Assembly: GCA_938004025.1 (NCBI GenBank)
Contig: CALKXC010000052.1
Span: 1-15,590, forward strand
DNA: 15,590 nucleotides
Origin: an uncultured Leucothrix sp.
GTDB lineage: Bacteria; Pseudomonadota; Gammaproteobacteria; Thiotrichales; Thiotrichaceae
Direction of reading: 5' to 3'
The notes below the pieces were generated by a model. The model was not told the origin of the DNA, did no database searches, and saw only the letters and a program-made list of their open reading frames with translations. A program made the translations under genes and the position numbers. Of this stretch, positions 1-8,231 are shown piece by piece (position 1 is the stretch's first letter; each line of letters opens with the position of its first letter).

Positions 1-57
1 CTGTGGCTTAAATGGCCACTCATCATTCAAGCGACTCAGCAACTTGAACATGATTGA
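1..57 (+). CDS. Possible 3' end of an upstream gene (partial)
   Basis: The first frame is open from the window edge to a TGA at 55-57 and encodes 18 residues ending QQLEHD. If it is the tail of a real gene, that gene overlaps the start of murB by 8 bases, a common arrangement in tightly packed operons. Eighteen codons cannot identify a family, and the murB frame is also open to the edge, so this is only a possibility. Confidence 0.2.
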   Translation: MWLKWPLIIQATQQLEHD

Positions 58-1063
58 ACTCAATAAATCGTTAAAGAGCTACAACAGCTTCGGCTTTGAT
101 CAATGTGCAGAACATTTTGCAACCGCACACAGCGAAGCTGAATTAGAAGAGCTTGTAGCGCATGCTCACAAGGACAACTGGCCAACGTTGATACTGGGTG
201 GCGGTAGCAATATTGTATTGACCAAAGACGTGCCTGGTCTTGTCATACACATGAGCGATACAACGGTTAGCGTCATCGATGACGATGCTGTAGGCAACCA
301 ACGCATACGAGCTGGCGCAGGTGTTGGCTGGCACGACTTCGTATTGCACACACTACGCTTAGGCGCGCAAGGCTTAGAGAATTTAAGCCTTATTCCTGGA
401 AGCGTCGGTGCAGCGCCTGTGCAAAATATTGGGGCATACGGCGTCGAAGTTAAAGATCGCATTCACAGCGTTCGAGCTTTACACATGCCGACTGGCGAGT
501 GGCGAAATTTTACAGCCGCCGATTGCGAGTTCTCATACAGAGACAGTTTTTTCAAGCACTCACCGAATGAATACGCCATCACTCATGTCGACTTTGAATT
601 AGGGAGCCAATGCGAGATTGTGGCCGATTATGCCTCGTTGAAGAAAGAACTTGAGGCGCTCGACTTGCAATCCCCCACGCCCATGCAAATAAGCGATATT
701 GTCAGTGACATAAGACGATCTCGCTTGCCTGATCCGGCTGTTATTGGCAATGCCGGTAGCTTCTTTCATAACCCCATAGTGCCTGAGGCGCAGGCGCTTG
801 AACTAGAGGCGCGTTTCCCAGGGATTGTTAGCTTTCCTGCTCAGAATGGGTTTAGGAAGCTCTCAGCCGCTTGGATGATTGATCAGGCTGGGTTTAAAGG
901 GGTGGTTAGGGGTGGTGTTGGTGTTTATGAGAGGCAGGCGTTGGTGTTGGTTAATTTGGGGGGTGGTTGTGGGGTTGAGATTGTTTCCTTAGCAAACGAA
1001 TTGCGACAAGCGGTTAAGTCTCAGTTCAATACAACGCTGTCTGTTGAGCCACTTATTGTTTAG
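50..1063 (+). CDS. murB: UDP-N-acetylenolpyruvoylglucosamine reductase (MurB, type I)
   Basis: A cytoplasmic flavoenzyme that uses NADPH to reduce UDP-GlcNAc-enolpyruvate to UDP-MurNAc, the second committed step of peptidoglycan synthesis. The product is 337 residues, close to the 342 of E. coli MurB. The FAD-binding GGGSN motif is at residues 50-54, followed by the segment GSVGAAPVQNIGAYG. The YRDSFFK motif (Tyr163, Arg164) fits the type I enzymes. Ser237 in GNAGSFFHN matches the catalytic Ser229 of E. coli, and Glu333 near the C-terminus matches Glu325, so the active site looks intact. I chose the ATG at 50; an in-frame TTG at 44 is possible, and neither has a clear Shine-Dalgarno. The stretch from about 860 to 987 is unusually G/T-rich, with many GGG and AGG codons unlike the rest of the gene. 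Confidence 0.96.
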   Translation: MIELNKSLKSYNSFGFDQCAEHFATAHSEAELEELVAHAHKDNWPTLILGGGSNIVLTKDVPGLVIHMSDTTVSVIDDDAVGNQRIRAGAGVGWHDFVLHTLRLGAQGLENLSLIPGSVGAAPVQNIGAYGVEVKDRIHSVRALHMPTGEWRNFTAADCEFSYRDSFFKHSPNEYAITHVDFELGSQCEIVADYASLKKELEALDLQSPTPMQISDIVSDIRRSRLPDPAVIGNAGSFFHNPIVPEAQALELEARFPGIVSFPAQNGFRKLSAAWMIDQAGFKGVVRGGVGVYERQALVLVNLGGGCGVEIVSLANELRQAVKSQFNTTLSVEPLIV

Positions 1064-1401
1064 TTGCACACTTAGGTGTAATAAAAAACCCAATTTTATG
1101 TGATGGAGTCTGCATATTATAATTGTCAAATAGATCACGGTATTTAGACGAATGGCTAAGCCAAATCCGGTGCTTTTTACAGTCGATATTCTCGTAATGA
1201 CATCAATTTCACGAACAACGACGAATTCAGGGAAGTATATAAATTTCGGCTCAACACCTATCATGGCGGAGCTAAGAATTTGAGTCATGAGCAACATATT
1301 TACTACGATCAAATCAATTACTCCTTAAACAGTGATCAAACACGTACAAACTGCGGATCATGAGAGCACTCCATAAACTCAGTGTCCGTGATGGCAAACC
1401 A
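1064..1401. other. Intergenic region after murB; no clear gene
   Basis: About 300 bases between murB and the broken lipoprotein gene. A short ACAC/GTGT hairpin just after the murB stop is too weak to call a terminator. One + frame (1160-1363) is open for 67 codons and its TGA overlaps the ATG at 1360, but it has no ATG or GTG start and only one late TTG. It reads like coding sequence (for example KFRLNTYHGG), so it may be a gene remnant. I see no convincing promoter. Confidence 0.5.
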
Positions 1402-2888
1402 ATGATTCAGCACGCTTATAAAATCATAAATAAGCCATTAACTCTGCTGATGTTTTTGCTGCTAACGGCATGTAATTCCTCTGATAACACTGTTTCTGAA
1501 AGTTCACACGTGGACCAAGTGGTTCAAAACAACACTTCCAGTGTCGATGCCAGCAAGTCAACAGAGATAGTCAATGGTGAAGATTTAACCGAAATTGGAC
1601 ACCTGCCTACAAGCAACAGCACAATCCTGGCTAGCTCTGATGATTCAGAATTAACTTCAGAACCTCCAACGTTAGTTGCCTTTACAGAAGCGATAGCGTC
1701 ACAACCAGAAGGTTCGAGCTTTAATGAAGAAACACGTGACGCAAACGATAGCCAAACCAGTATCGAAGAAAGTGACTCCATCAGCCTTTCACCCCTTGGT
1801 GACCCTGTAGCCTTAAACACAGCTGTCAATCCAAATCCAGAAGAAACTACAACTCAAGTCTCGTCAGCATCAAATGATGTCTAATCTGGCGCTGTCTACC
1901 TATTTGAAAAAGTGAATTTTCAAATAGCTAACTCAACGGAATTCATCAAAGTTCTATACCGCAACAGCCAAACTGCTCAAGAAGTTGAACAACCCAGTTT
2001 TAAGAAATCTAATGGCGAGTTCACAATACTTGCCATTCCTCTAACTATGGAAGGAATTAACACTTACGAGGTGAGTAACGACACAGAGTACTTAGGCAAA
2101 GTTGACATCCTAACTAACTCGGTCACTGCTCGAAACAACAACCCTGGCCAATATTCGTTGACAGTACTTAACAGCCTTTTAAATGGACTCAAGGATGAAT
2201 TAGATATATTTACAGAAGTGGCACTGGAAAGCCAAAGCTACAGTACTGATGATTCATTGTTCAATAAAATTGTGCCTGTTCAACAGGCTATATCAAACTT
2301 TCAAGAACTCATCGACGTTCTTGAGCAGTCCGTGTCCGGCAATGGAACTATAGTAGATCCGTCGACTAGCCAACTTGTTGTAGATGAAGCTGGTTTAGAA
2401 ACGTTGGACGGACTGTTTCACCATATCGTCACTCGTTACTCGACAGATATTGCTTTCTCCTCCTAAGCTTTAGAGCAAATACAAAAACGCTTCAATCGGG
2501 CGGCTCAAGTTTTAACTTGATATTTGCTGCAGCTGGGTTCCAATCAAGTAACTGGGATGGAATAGCTGCGCTTGCCTCGTTGGAAATGTACTCTACAGAC
2601 TCTTCCTACCATCCTGATTTAGATTCATTGAATCAAGTATTAGATATTGTAAAAGCAGGCCTGTTTCCAGTGATCGTGGCGAATGAACTAAAACAACTTA
2701 GAATAGCGGGTGGTGTAGGTAGCTCTGGCCTAGCCGAATATGTACGAATCTTTAATAAGGTCGAATTGGACTCAGAAAAGGAGTCCAACCACATATTTAA
2801 AGATGCTCTTACGACACTCGAAACCTTAACGCTAAACTCCGTCTCGAGGTCGACGCATGGAGGGAGATTAGAGGCCATTTCTATTTAA
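1402..2888 (+). pseudogene. Broken gene for a secreted lipoprotein of unknown function
   Basis: I read this as one decayed gene in three pieces. Piece one (1402-1884) starts with a typical lipoprotein signal: a hydrophobic run ending LLTAC, with the lipidated Cys at residue 24 counted from the ATG at 1402 (codon 1471-1473). A Ser/Thr/Glu/Asp-rich linker of over 100 residues follows. An ATG at 1360 would give an overlong signal of 38 residues, so 1402 is preferred. A TAA at 1882-1884 interrupts the frame, but the same frame is open again at once (SGAVYLFEKVNF) and runs to a TAA at 2464-2466. Piece three lies in another frame that is open back past 2466 and ends at 2888; it contains SLEMYSTDSS and LNQVLDIVKAGLF. 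Continuity of frame and similar composition support one ancestral protein of about 490 residues. I do not recognise the family. Piece one alone could still yield a short lipoprotein. Confidence 0.55.
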
Positions 2889-3717
2889 TTAACGCAAACG
2901 TAGTTTATGGTTGAAGGCCAGCAATGCGACGCGACCCGATGATCATTATAGTTGCTCGAATTTGAAGCGTTAATAAGGCAGTAGGCCAAACCACTAGAAT
3001 GAACGTTTTTCCTCGTTTGACAGGAAGATAATCCGCATTTCAAACGTGCTAACTAAAGAGGGCGCCGGATTTGTGACAGACTAGTTACGCTCGGGCTTAA
3101 TTTGATGCCATTATATTTCTTATAAAGCGGCCTAAGATGCACATTGGCCCATTCCGAAAAGCACTATTAGGCGGTGATGCAGCGTCGACACAAACGCTCC
3201 TAGCCGCAAATGGACTGTGATGTAACGCAACTATTACCTCGTAATTAAGCTGTGTGCCTACTCAAGCAGCTGTGTCACGAGTTACGATTCCCTTGATTCA
3301 GATGCACAACGGATTGAATATGCATTATCTTGCCGTAACTACTGGAAAGGCTGCCACGCTCGATGGTCAAGCTCGAGCTAGAAATTTTCAATTGCCCCAC
3401 GCATCGGTTTATGGCGCGGAAATTCTTTCAGTGGGAAACAGAACCCTCTCCAAAGAGGTCACTTCCTCACATGATCATGAGGCCAATAAGCTCATCATTC
3501 AAATACTGCCAGTTCGATGCAACTATTTGAGCTGCAGAAAATGAAAACGAAGTCATATTATTGACGATTGATTGTTACACTGCTCTCATATAGCAAAACA
3601 GTCGTGGCTTTCAGTCAAATAACATTTTACGATGCGTCTTAATACCGATCACCGGAGCTTCAGGACTAGTATCATTGTTTTAATACGATTAATCATTTCG
3701 ACCTGTCGAGACGGAAC
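2889..3717. other. Long region with little coding potential
   Basis: About 830 bases between the broken lipoprotein gene and the polysaccharide locus. Most frames are cut by frequent stops, which fits decayed sequence; the only longer open frame is 3254-3544, listed separately. Small symmetric elements are present: CGTTTGA (3014-3020) with TCAAACG (3040-3046), and TCGAC-CT-GTCGA at 3698-3709, directly upstream of the next start codon, where it could be an operator or leader hairpin. A TTGACG box at 3561-3566 has no well-spaced -10 partner, so the promoter of the downstream gene is not assigned. Confidence 0.5.
3254..3544 (+). CDS. Doubtful small protein, 96 residues
   Basis: An open frame with a GTG start and no clear ribosome binding site. 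The product has no signal peptide, membrane segment or motif I recognise. It sits alone in a region that otherwise looks degenerate, so it may be a fragment of the decayed material upstream or a chance frame. The next gene starts 173 bases downstream, so there is no sign of coupling. I would not treat it as functional without homologues. Confidence 0.15.
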   Translation: MPTQAAVSRVTIPLIQMHNGLNMHYLAVTTGKAATLDGQARARNFQLPHASVYGAEILSVGNRTLSKEVTSSHDHEANKLIIQILPVRCNYLSCRK

Positions 3718-5265
3718 ATGAAAGATACGCTTGCCTCGCCCAAACTAGTTGAACATCGCTACCAAAAGACTCCACAGACAAAGCAGTCTGATGGAATCAA
3801 GCTGCCCAGACAGGTGAATTGGCACGAGATTACACCAACTGGAAATAAGGCCTCGTCAAGCGTATGGAAAAATTTATTCCGTAGTAGATCTACCTCAGCA
3901 CCTTCGCAAGGAGCAGTAACCGATCTGCTCTTGTGCACTTTGTGCTTTCTTGTCATCCACAGACTCTATCTGGGTTCTTTTGATCTAACACCAGAGCGTC
4001 TGATCGTTTTTATCGTTAGTCCATTAATGGTTTTGATATGGCTTGCCTCCAGCGGATCCCTTTCGGTAAACAGATTTATTTCTTTAGGTAATGCGATTTC
4101 TCGAGTTGTTGCAGCTTGGATTCTTGCTTTAATGACACTTGCGTTCTTTGTGTATTTCACGAAACTTGCGGAACCGGTGTCTAGGGGATGGATAGCGCTC
4201 TCTATGATTTCCAGTTTGTTTGCTCTGCTCGCTGCAAGAGTCACTCATTTCGCAATCTGCTTCTACCGACTCGAGCACCAGCAAACTTCAGTAGTTATAG
4301 TTGGCAGCTTGCAGGAATCCAGCACGCTTGCCGAACTCGCAAATAACGATGATTGTCAGCTTATCGATGTTAAAGCGATCTTCAGTCAAGACGATGACGC
4401 AGCATTAAGCACGTGTAACGATTTATTAGCAGATCAATTGTTAACCTATATCGAAAAGCGACGTGCAAATTCCGACCCCGTTCACCAAGTGTGGATATCT
4501 CCTCCGGCTAAAAGACGTGATTTTTTCGAATCACTAAACACTCGACTATTAGATAGCTCAGTGGATGTCTGTATCGTACTCAACGACTACGAGGTTCAAT
4601 TGGTCTCAGGTTCGCGTACTACAGTGGTTGGAGTTGACATCGTAAACATGTCGGATGTACGATTACCACAGCGAGCAGAGAGCATAAAACGTATTTTCGA
4701 CTTTGTCTTCGCAAGCGCTGGACTGGTTCTTCTATTCCCTATCCTAACAATCGTTGCGCTAGTAGTTAAGTTTGACTCTCGTGGTCCAATATTATTTAAA
4801 CAAAAACGGTTTGGGCTTGACGGCCGTGAGATTGAAGTATGGAAATTTCGCACCATGTTTCACTCCGCTTGCAAAGACATCTCGGTCCGTCAAGCAACAC
4901 GTAACGATAGTCGTATAACCCGTATCGGGGGACTTCTGCGCCGGACGTCATTAGACGAACTTCCGCAACTGTTCAACGTACTTCAAGGCCACATGTCCTT
5001 GGTAGGCCCAAGACCACATGCGGTCGAACATAGCCATAAATACCGCGAACTTGTCAAAGGCTATATGCTTCGCCACAAGATTAAGCCAGGCATTACCGGT
5101 TGGGCACAAGTCAATGGATGGCGCGGTGAAACTGACACCTTAGAGAAGATGCAAAACCGGATAAAATTCGACGTTGCTTACATTAGAAACTGGAGTCTTT
5201 GGTTGGACATCCAGATTGTTGCACGTACGGCATTGATGGTGTTTTTTGATAGAAATGCGTACTAA
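3718..5265 (+). CDS. Undecaprenyl-phosphate sugar-1-phosphate transferase (WcaJ/GumD-like)
   Basis: An integral inner-membrane enzyme that starts a polysaccharide repeat unit by moving a hexose-1-phosphate, most likely glucose-1-phosphate, from a UDP-sugar to undecaprenyl phosphate. The 515 residues follow the polyisoprenyl-phosphate hexose-1-phosphate transferase plan. A polar cytoplasmic N-terminus of about 65 residues is followed by four predicted membrane helices (about 66-85, 93-110, 125-148, 157-183), a nucleotide-binding-like middle domain, and a C-terminal bacterial sugar transferase domain from about 322 that opens with a fifth hydrophobic segment. Conserved features seen are WKFRTM (375-380), the catalytic Asp-Glu pair at 413-414 in LDELPQL, PRP at 431-433, and KPGITGWAQVNGWRGETDT. 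The domain looks complete. The ATG at 3718 has only a weak Shine-Dalgarno. The GT26 gene follows 77 bases downstream, as expected for the next assembly step. The sugar specificity is inferred from family, not proven. Confidence 0.92.
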   Translation: MKDTLASPKLVEHRYQKTPQTKQSDGIKLPRQVNWHEITPTGNKASSSVWKNLFRSRSTSAPSQGAVTDLLLCTLCFLVIHRLYLGSFDLTPERLIVFIVSPLMVLIWLASSGSLSVNRFISLGNAISRVVAAWILALMTLAFFVYFTKLAEPVSRGWIALSMISSLFALLAARVTHFAICFYRLEHQQTSVVIVGSLQESSTLAELANNDDCQLIDVKAIFSQDDDAALSTCNDLLADQLLTYIEKRRANSDPVHQVWISPPAKRRDFFESLNTRLLDSSVDVCIVLNDYEVQLVSGSRTTVVGVDIVNMSDVRLPQRAESIKRIFDFVFASAGLVLLFPILTIVALVVKFDSRGPILFKQKRFGLDGREIEVWKFRTMFHSACKDISVRQATRNDSRITRIGGLLRRTSLDELPQLFNVLQGHMSLVGPRPHAVEHSHKYRELVKGYMLRHKIKPGITGWAQVNGWRGETDTLEKMQNRIKFDVAYIRNWSLWLDIQIVARTALMVFFDRNAY

Positions 5266-5342
5266 GAATAGCAAAATCAACGTTGTACTTACGCGAGTAA
5301 TAATTGGCCATGGCCGATGTTCGATAGGCTCCTTAACAGAAT

Positions 5343-6113
5343 ATGCGTATGCAAATTAACAGTGCACGAACTCCTTATCTTGGTATCGCCATAGACGACT
5401 GGTCTCTGGACCAAGCGGTTTCCTATATCGAAAGTACCTACGCTACAAAGTTCGTCGGAGTACTAACCCCAAACGTCGATCATGTAGTACGTCTGAATAC
5501 GCCAAATGACGCAGGGCTAGTTCAAGCTTATGCGAGCGCTAGCGTCATTCTCAACGACAGTCAAGTTGTCAGATACTTGTCGGCACTACTAAGGTTTGGT
5601 GTTAAAAATACTGTTCGTGGTAGTGATCTGGTTCCCGCATTACTGAAAAATTGCATGGATAAAAGGGTTTTACTTGTTGGTCCAAATCAAGGTGTAACGA
5701 AAGAGCTACTCGCTGCATTCCCTATTAAACACATTGATGTTCATACCCCACCGATGGGTGTCAAGATTGATGACGAACATTTTGATGCTCTCGTAAATGC
5801 TGCCTCTGATGATAGCTACGACCTAGTGTTGATTTGTCTCGGATGTCCTGTTTCTGAGAATGCCCTCGAGCGCTTAACGAAGATTCGAGCACGAGGCACC
5901 GTTGTTTGTTGTGGCGCGTCAATCGACTTCCTTACGGGCCGACAGAAACGCGCACCTTATCTTATGCAGAAACTCGGACTGGAATGGTGCTACAGAGCAA
6001 TATGCAATCCCCGTAGACTGGGCCACAGGTATGTAAAGAACGCTGCAGGGATACTAAGGTTAGTAACAGTACGTTTCTTCTCAGGCAGGTTGCGCACGCA
6101 AGATCTTTGGTAA
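5343..6113 (+). CDS. WecG/TagA/CpsF family glycosyltransferase (GT26)
   Basis: A membrane-associated glycosyltransferase that adds a sugar to the undecaprenyl-diphosphate-linked acceptor made by the preceding enzyme. The 256 residues match the family length. The family signature TPNVDHVVRL is near the N-terminus. NDSQVV holds an Asp where TagA-type enzymes have the catalytic base of the usual ADG motif, and NTVRGSDLVPALL is the conserved follow-on block. The C-terminus (LGLEWCYRAICNPRRLGHRY) is the Arg-rich appendage that docks these enzymes on the membrane. Known members transfer ManNAc (WecG, TagA) or glucose (GumM). The pairing with a WcaJ/GumD-like initiator makes a GumM-like second step attractive, but this is inference. 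ATG at 5343 was chosen; ATG at 5349 is an alternative, and no strong ribosome binding site is seen for either. Confidence 0.9.
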   Translation: MRMQINSARTPYLGIAIDDWSLDQAVSYIESTYATKFVGVLTPNVDHVVRLNTPNDAGLVQAYASASVILNDSQVVRYLSALLRFGVKNTVRGSDLVPALLKNCMDKRVLLVGPNQGVTKELLAAFPIKHIDVHTPPMGVKIDDEHFDALVNAASDDSYDLVLICLGCPVSENALERLTKIRARGTVVCCGASIDFLTGRQKRAPYLMQKLGLEWCYRAICNPRRLGHRYVKNAAGILRLVTVRFFSGRLRTQDLW

Positions 6114-6176
6114 TGGGTCGTCGTCGCAATAGGCGGTCACTAAAGTAAAGAGTTAGACTTAGGAATTTATCGATTC

Positions 6177-8207
6177 ATGCCCACAGTTAATAAAATCAAT
6201 GTAACGAAAACCAAGAGAATAGGCATCGTCGGTTGCGGCTATGTCTCTGCTTTCTACATGGCCACCGCCAGCAAGCACCCTGAATTGGATTTTGTTGCAG
6301 CTTACGATATCGACAGCCAAAGGCTACGCCGGTTTTCCGAGCATTACGGTATCGCCCAAGCAGGTTCTCTAGATGAATTGGTTGATAGTTGCGAGCTGGT
6401 AGTGAACCTGACCACTCCAGAAAGCCATTTTGATGTATCCAAAAGGTGCTTGGACAAAAAGACGTCCGTCTATTCAGAAAAACCGATTACGTTGAAGAAC
6501 GAACAAACAGAAACACTGATCAAGCTAGCGCAAGAAAACAACGTTAATATTTTTGGTGCACCCTGCGTTCATTTGAGCAGCATGGCCGAGACTGTTCTGC
6601 ACCACCTCAAAAACGACCTCATTGGGGACATTTATGCGGTATACGCAGAAATGGACAATGATTTGGTGCATTTAAAGCAACATGAAAAATGGGCTAACGA
6701 TTTCGGCATCCATTGGCCTGCAAAAAACGAGTTTGAGTCTGGGGCAACTTTGGAACACGCTGCTTACACACTATGCCTGCTGCAAAAATGGTTCGGACCA
6801 GCTTCAATGAAGGCTGTTCACAACACCATAACTATTCCAAACAAGATCATTCCCCTTCACAGAAAAACGGCGGACGTGTCCTTCGCACTAATCGAATATC
6901 CTGACAATATTGTTGCCAGACTTACCTGCAGCATCGTAGCCCCCAGGAATCATGAGATTAAAATATACGGAGAAAAAGGTGTCCTCACCATTGAAGATAT
7001 CTGGTTCTTTGATAGCCCGTTATATTGGCAGAAATACATAACACCAAGGACCAAACCACGACTCAGTCCAATAAAGCAGAAATTAAAAATAAAAAACGAT
7101 GGTTTTCCGCTTGGAGAAAATAAGGATGGTTCTGCACGAATGGACTTTCTCCGTGGTGTTTACGATTTGTCGCAACAAACCGACTCGAATATGGAAACGA
7201 TGCGCTCAATGGCAGAGATCAACAAAATTGTACTCGCCATGAACGGCCCCTCAGAAAGCCTGACGCAGCGCCCTTGGATAGTAGTTGGCACTGGGCACAT
7301 GGCTGAGCGCATGTGCCGTAGTCTTAAGCGCAATGGTTATCGGCTAGACGGGGTCTATTCAAGCAAACCGGGAAGGGCTCACGAATTCTCGCGTAAATTC
7401 GACATTCTCGATTGTTATACCACTTTGCCGGATATTCCAGAGGCTCAAGGCAATAAGGCCGCCTACGTCGCTTCACTCAATTCTCAGCACTATGAGCAAG
7501 TCAAAGCCCTATTGGAAAAGGGCTATCACGTTCTTTGCGAGAAACCACTAACATTGGATCCCAAAGCCACTGCAACGTTATTTGATTTGGCATCCTCTAG
7601 AAACCTTATTCTGCAAGAAAACCTATGGAGCCTGTTTGTACCTGCTGCATCTACAATAAAGAAGGCTAGTACTAATGCGAAATCTGCAGAGCTTAATTTC
7701 TGTTCAATCATCCCATACGAAGATGGAAAAAGACAATGGAACCCGTCAGAAGGTGGTTGCATATATGATTTAGCGATTTACCCAATTGCATGGTCAATTT
7801 ATTTATTTGGGGACATTGTCAAGGTTAACTTATCGGACGCTATTATAGAGCACGGTGTTGTTTCAGAACTTACAGTTATAACAGAGCACCAAATCGGTAC
7901 CAAGTGCACAATAAAAGCCGGCTTCCACTCCAACGAACACGACATTAAGGTAGACAATGAATATTTTTTCCCGATTTACGCACCAGAATACCGAACGACT
8001 TTTAAATCGCCATTTTTCAGAAAAGTGAAAAAGAAACTTCGCCCACCCGATTTCCGCGCTGTAGACCCCTACGCACACATCGTGGATAGTTTAAATGGAG
8101 AGGCAACTCCCATTGACTGTGCTTACCCATCAAGTGCGAGTAAGCAGATCAGCAATCTGCTGTTTGAATTAACAGAACAGAGTAGGCGCTTCATTAATAA
8201 GGCTTAA
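6177..8207 (+). CDS. Tandem two-unit Gfo/Idh/MocA family oxidoreductase
   Basis: A 676-residue protein formed by two NAD(P)-dependent sugar oxidoreductase units in one reading frame; single-unit members are usually about 330-400 residues. Unit 1 has a Rossmann GCGYVS motif at 19-24, the EKP motif with its catalytic Lys at 101-103, and Glu193-His194 where the family has its active-site His. It ends near residue 360 with the usual DFLRGV helix. Unit 2 begins after a short linker with GTGHMA at 371-376, has EKP at 455-457, and GGCIYDLAIYP with Asp531 and Tyr535, as in glucose-fructose-oxidoreductase-like members. Both units therefore keep cofactor-binding and catalytic signatures. In this locus it probably oxidises or reduces a sugar nucleotide or related precursor in the cytoplasm; the substrate cannot be read. 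An AGGAA lies 11 bases before the ATG. Only 24 bases separate its stop from the converging GT2 gene. Confidence 0.88.
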   Translation: MPTVNKINVTKTKRIGIVGCGYVSAFYMATASKHPELDFVAAYDIDSQRLRRFSEHYGIAQAGSLDELVDSCELVVNLTTPESHFDVSKRCLDKKTSVYSEKPITLKNEQTETLIKLAQENNVNIFGAPCVHLSSMAETVLHHLKNDLIGDIYAVYAEMDNDLVHLKQHEKWANDFGIHWPAKNEFESGATLEHAAYTLCLLQKWFGPASMKAVHNTITIPNKIIPLHRKTADVSFALIEYPDNIVARLTCSIVAPRNHEIKIYGEKGVLTIEDIWFFDSPLYWQKYITPRTKPRLSPIKQKLKIKNDGFPLGENKDGSARMDFLRGVYDLSQQTDSNMETMRSMAEINKIVLAMNGPSESLTQRPWIVVGTGHMAERMCRSLKRNGYRLDGVYSSKPGRAHEFSRKFDILDCYTTLPDIPEAQGNKAAYVASLNSQHYEQVKALLEKGYHVLCEKPLTLDPKATATLFDLASSRNLILQENLWSLFVPAASTIKKASTNAKSAELNFCSIIPYEDGKRQWNPSEGGCIYDLAIYPIAWSIYLFGDIVKVNLSDAIIEHGVVSELTVITEHQIGTKCTIKAGFHSNEHDIKVDNEYFFPIYAPEYRTTFKSPFFRKVKKKLRPPDFRAVDPYAHIVDSLNGEATPIDCAYPSSASKQISNLLFELTEQSRRFINKA

Positions 8208-8231
8208 GGTTCAGAAACACTCAACATCCGG

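Noticed and set aside
1124..1139. CRP-like half-site pair TGTCA-N6-TCACG
   Set aside because: Each half has a mismatch to the consensus, there is no promoter at a sensible distance, and the downstream gene is probably broken.
989..1312. 107-codon - strand open frame overlapping the end of murB
   Set aside because: It largely mirrors the murB G/T-rich region and the AT-rich gap, with no ribosome binding site or recognisable product.
1882..1884. Programmed readthrough or recoding of the TAA
   Set aside because: No recoding signal was seen, and a second stop plus a frame change further on fits gene decay better.
3014..3046. CGTTTGA/TCAAACG inverted repeat as a possible terminator or recombination site
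   Set aside because: The arms are only 7 bases with a 19-base loop and no T-run, in a region with no clear gene end.
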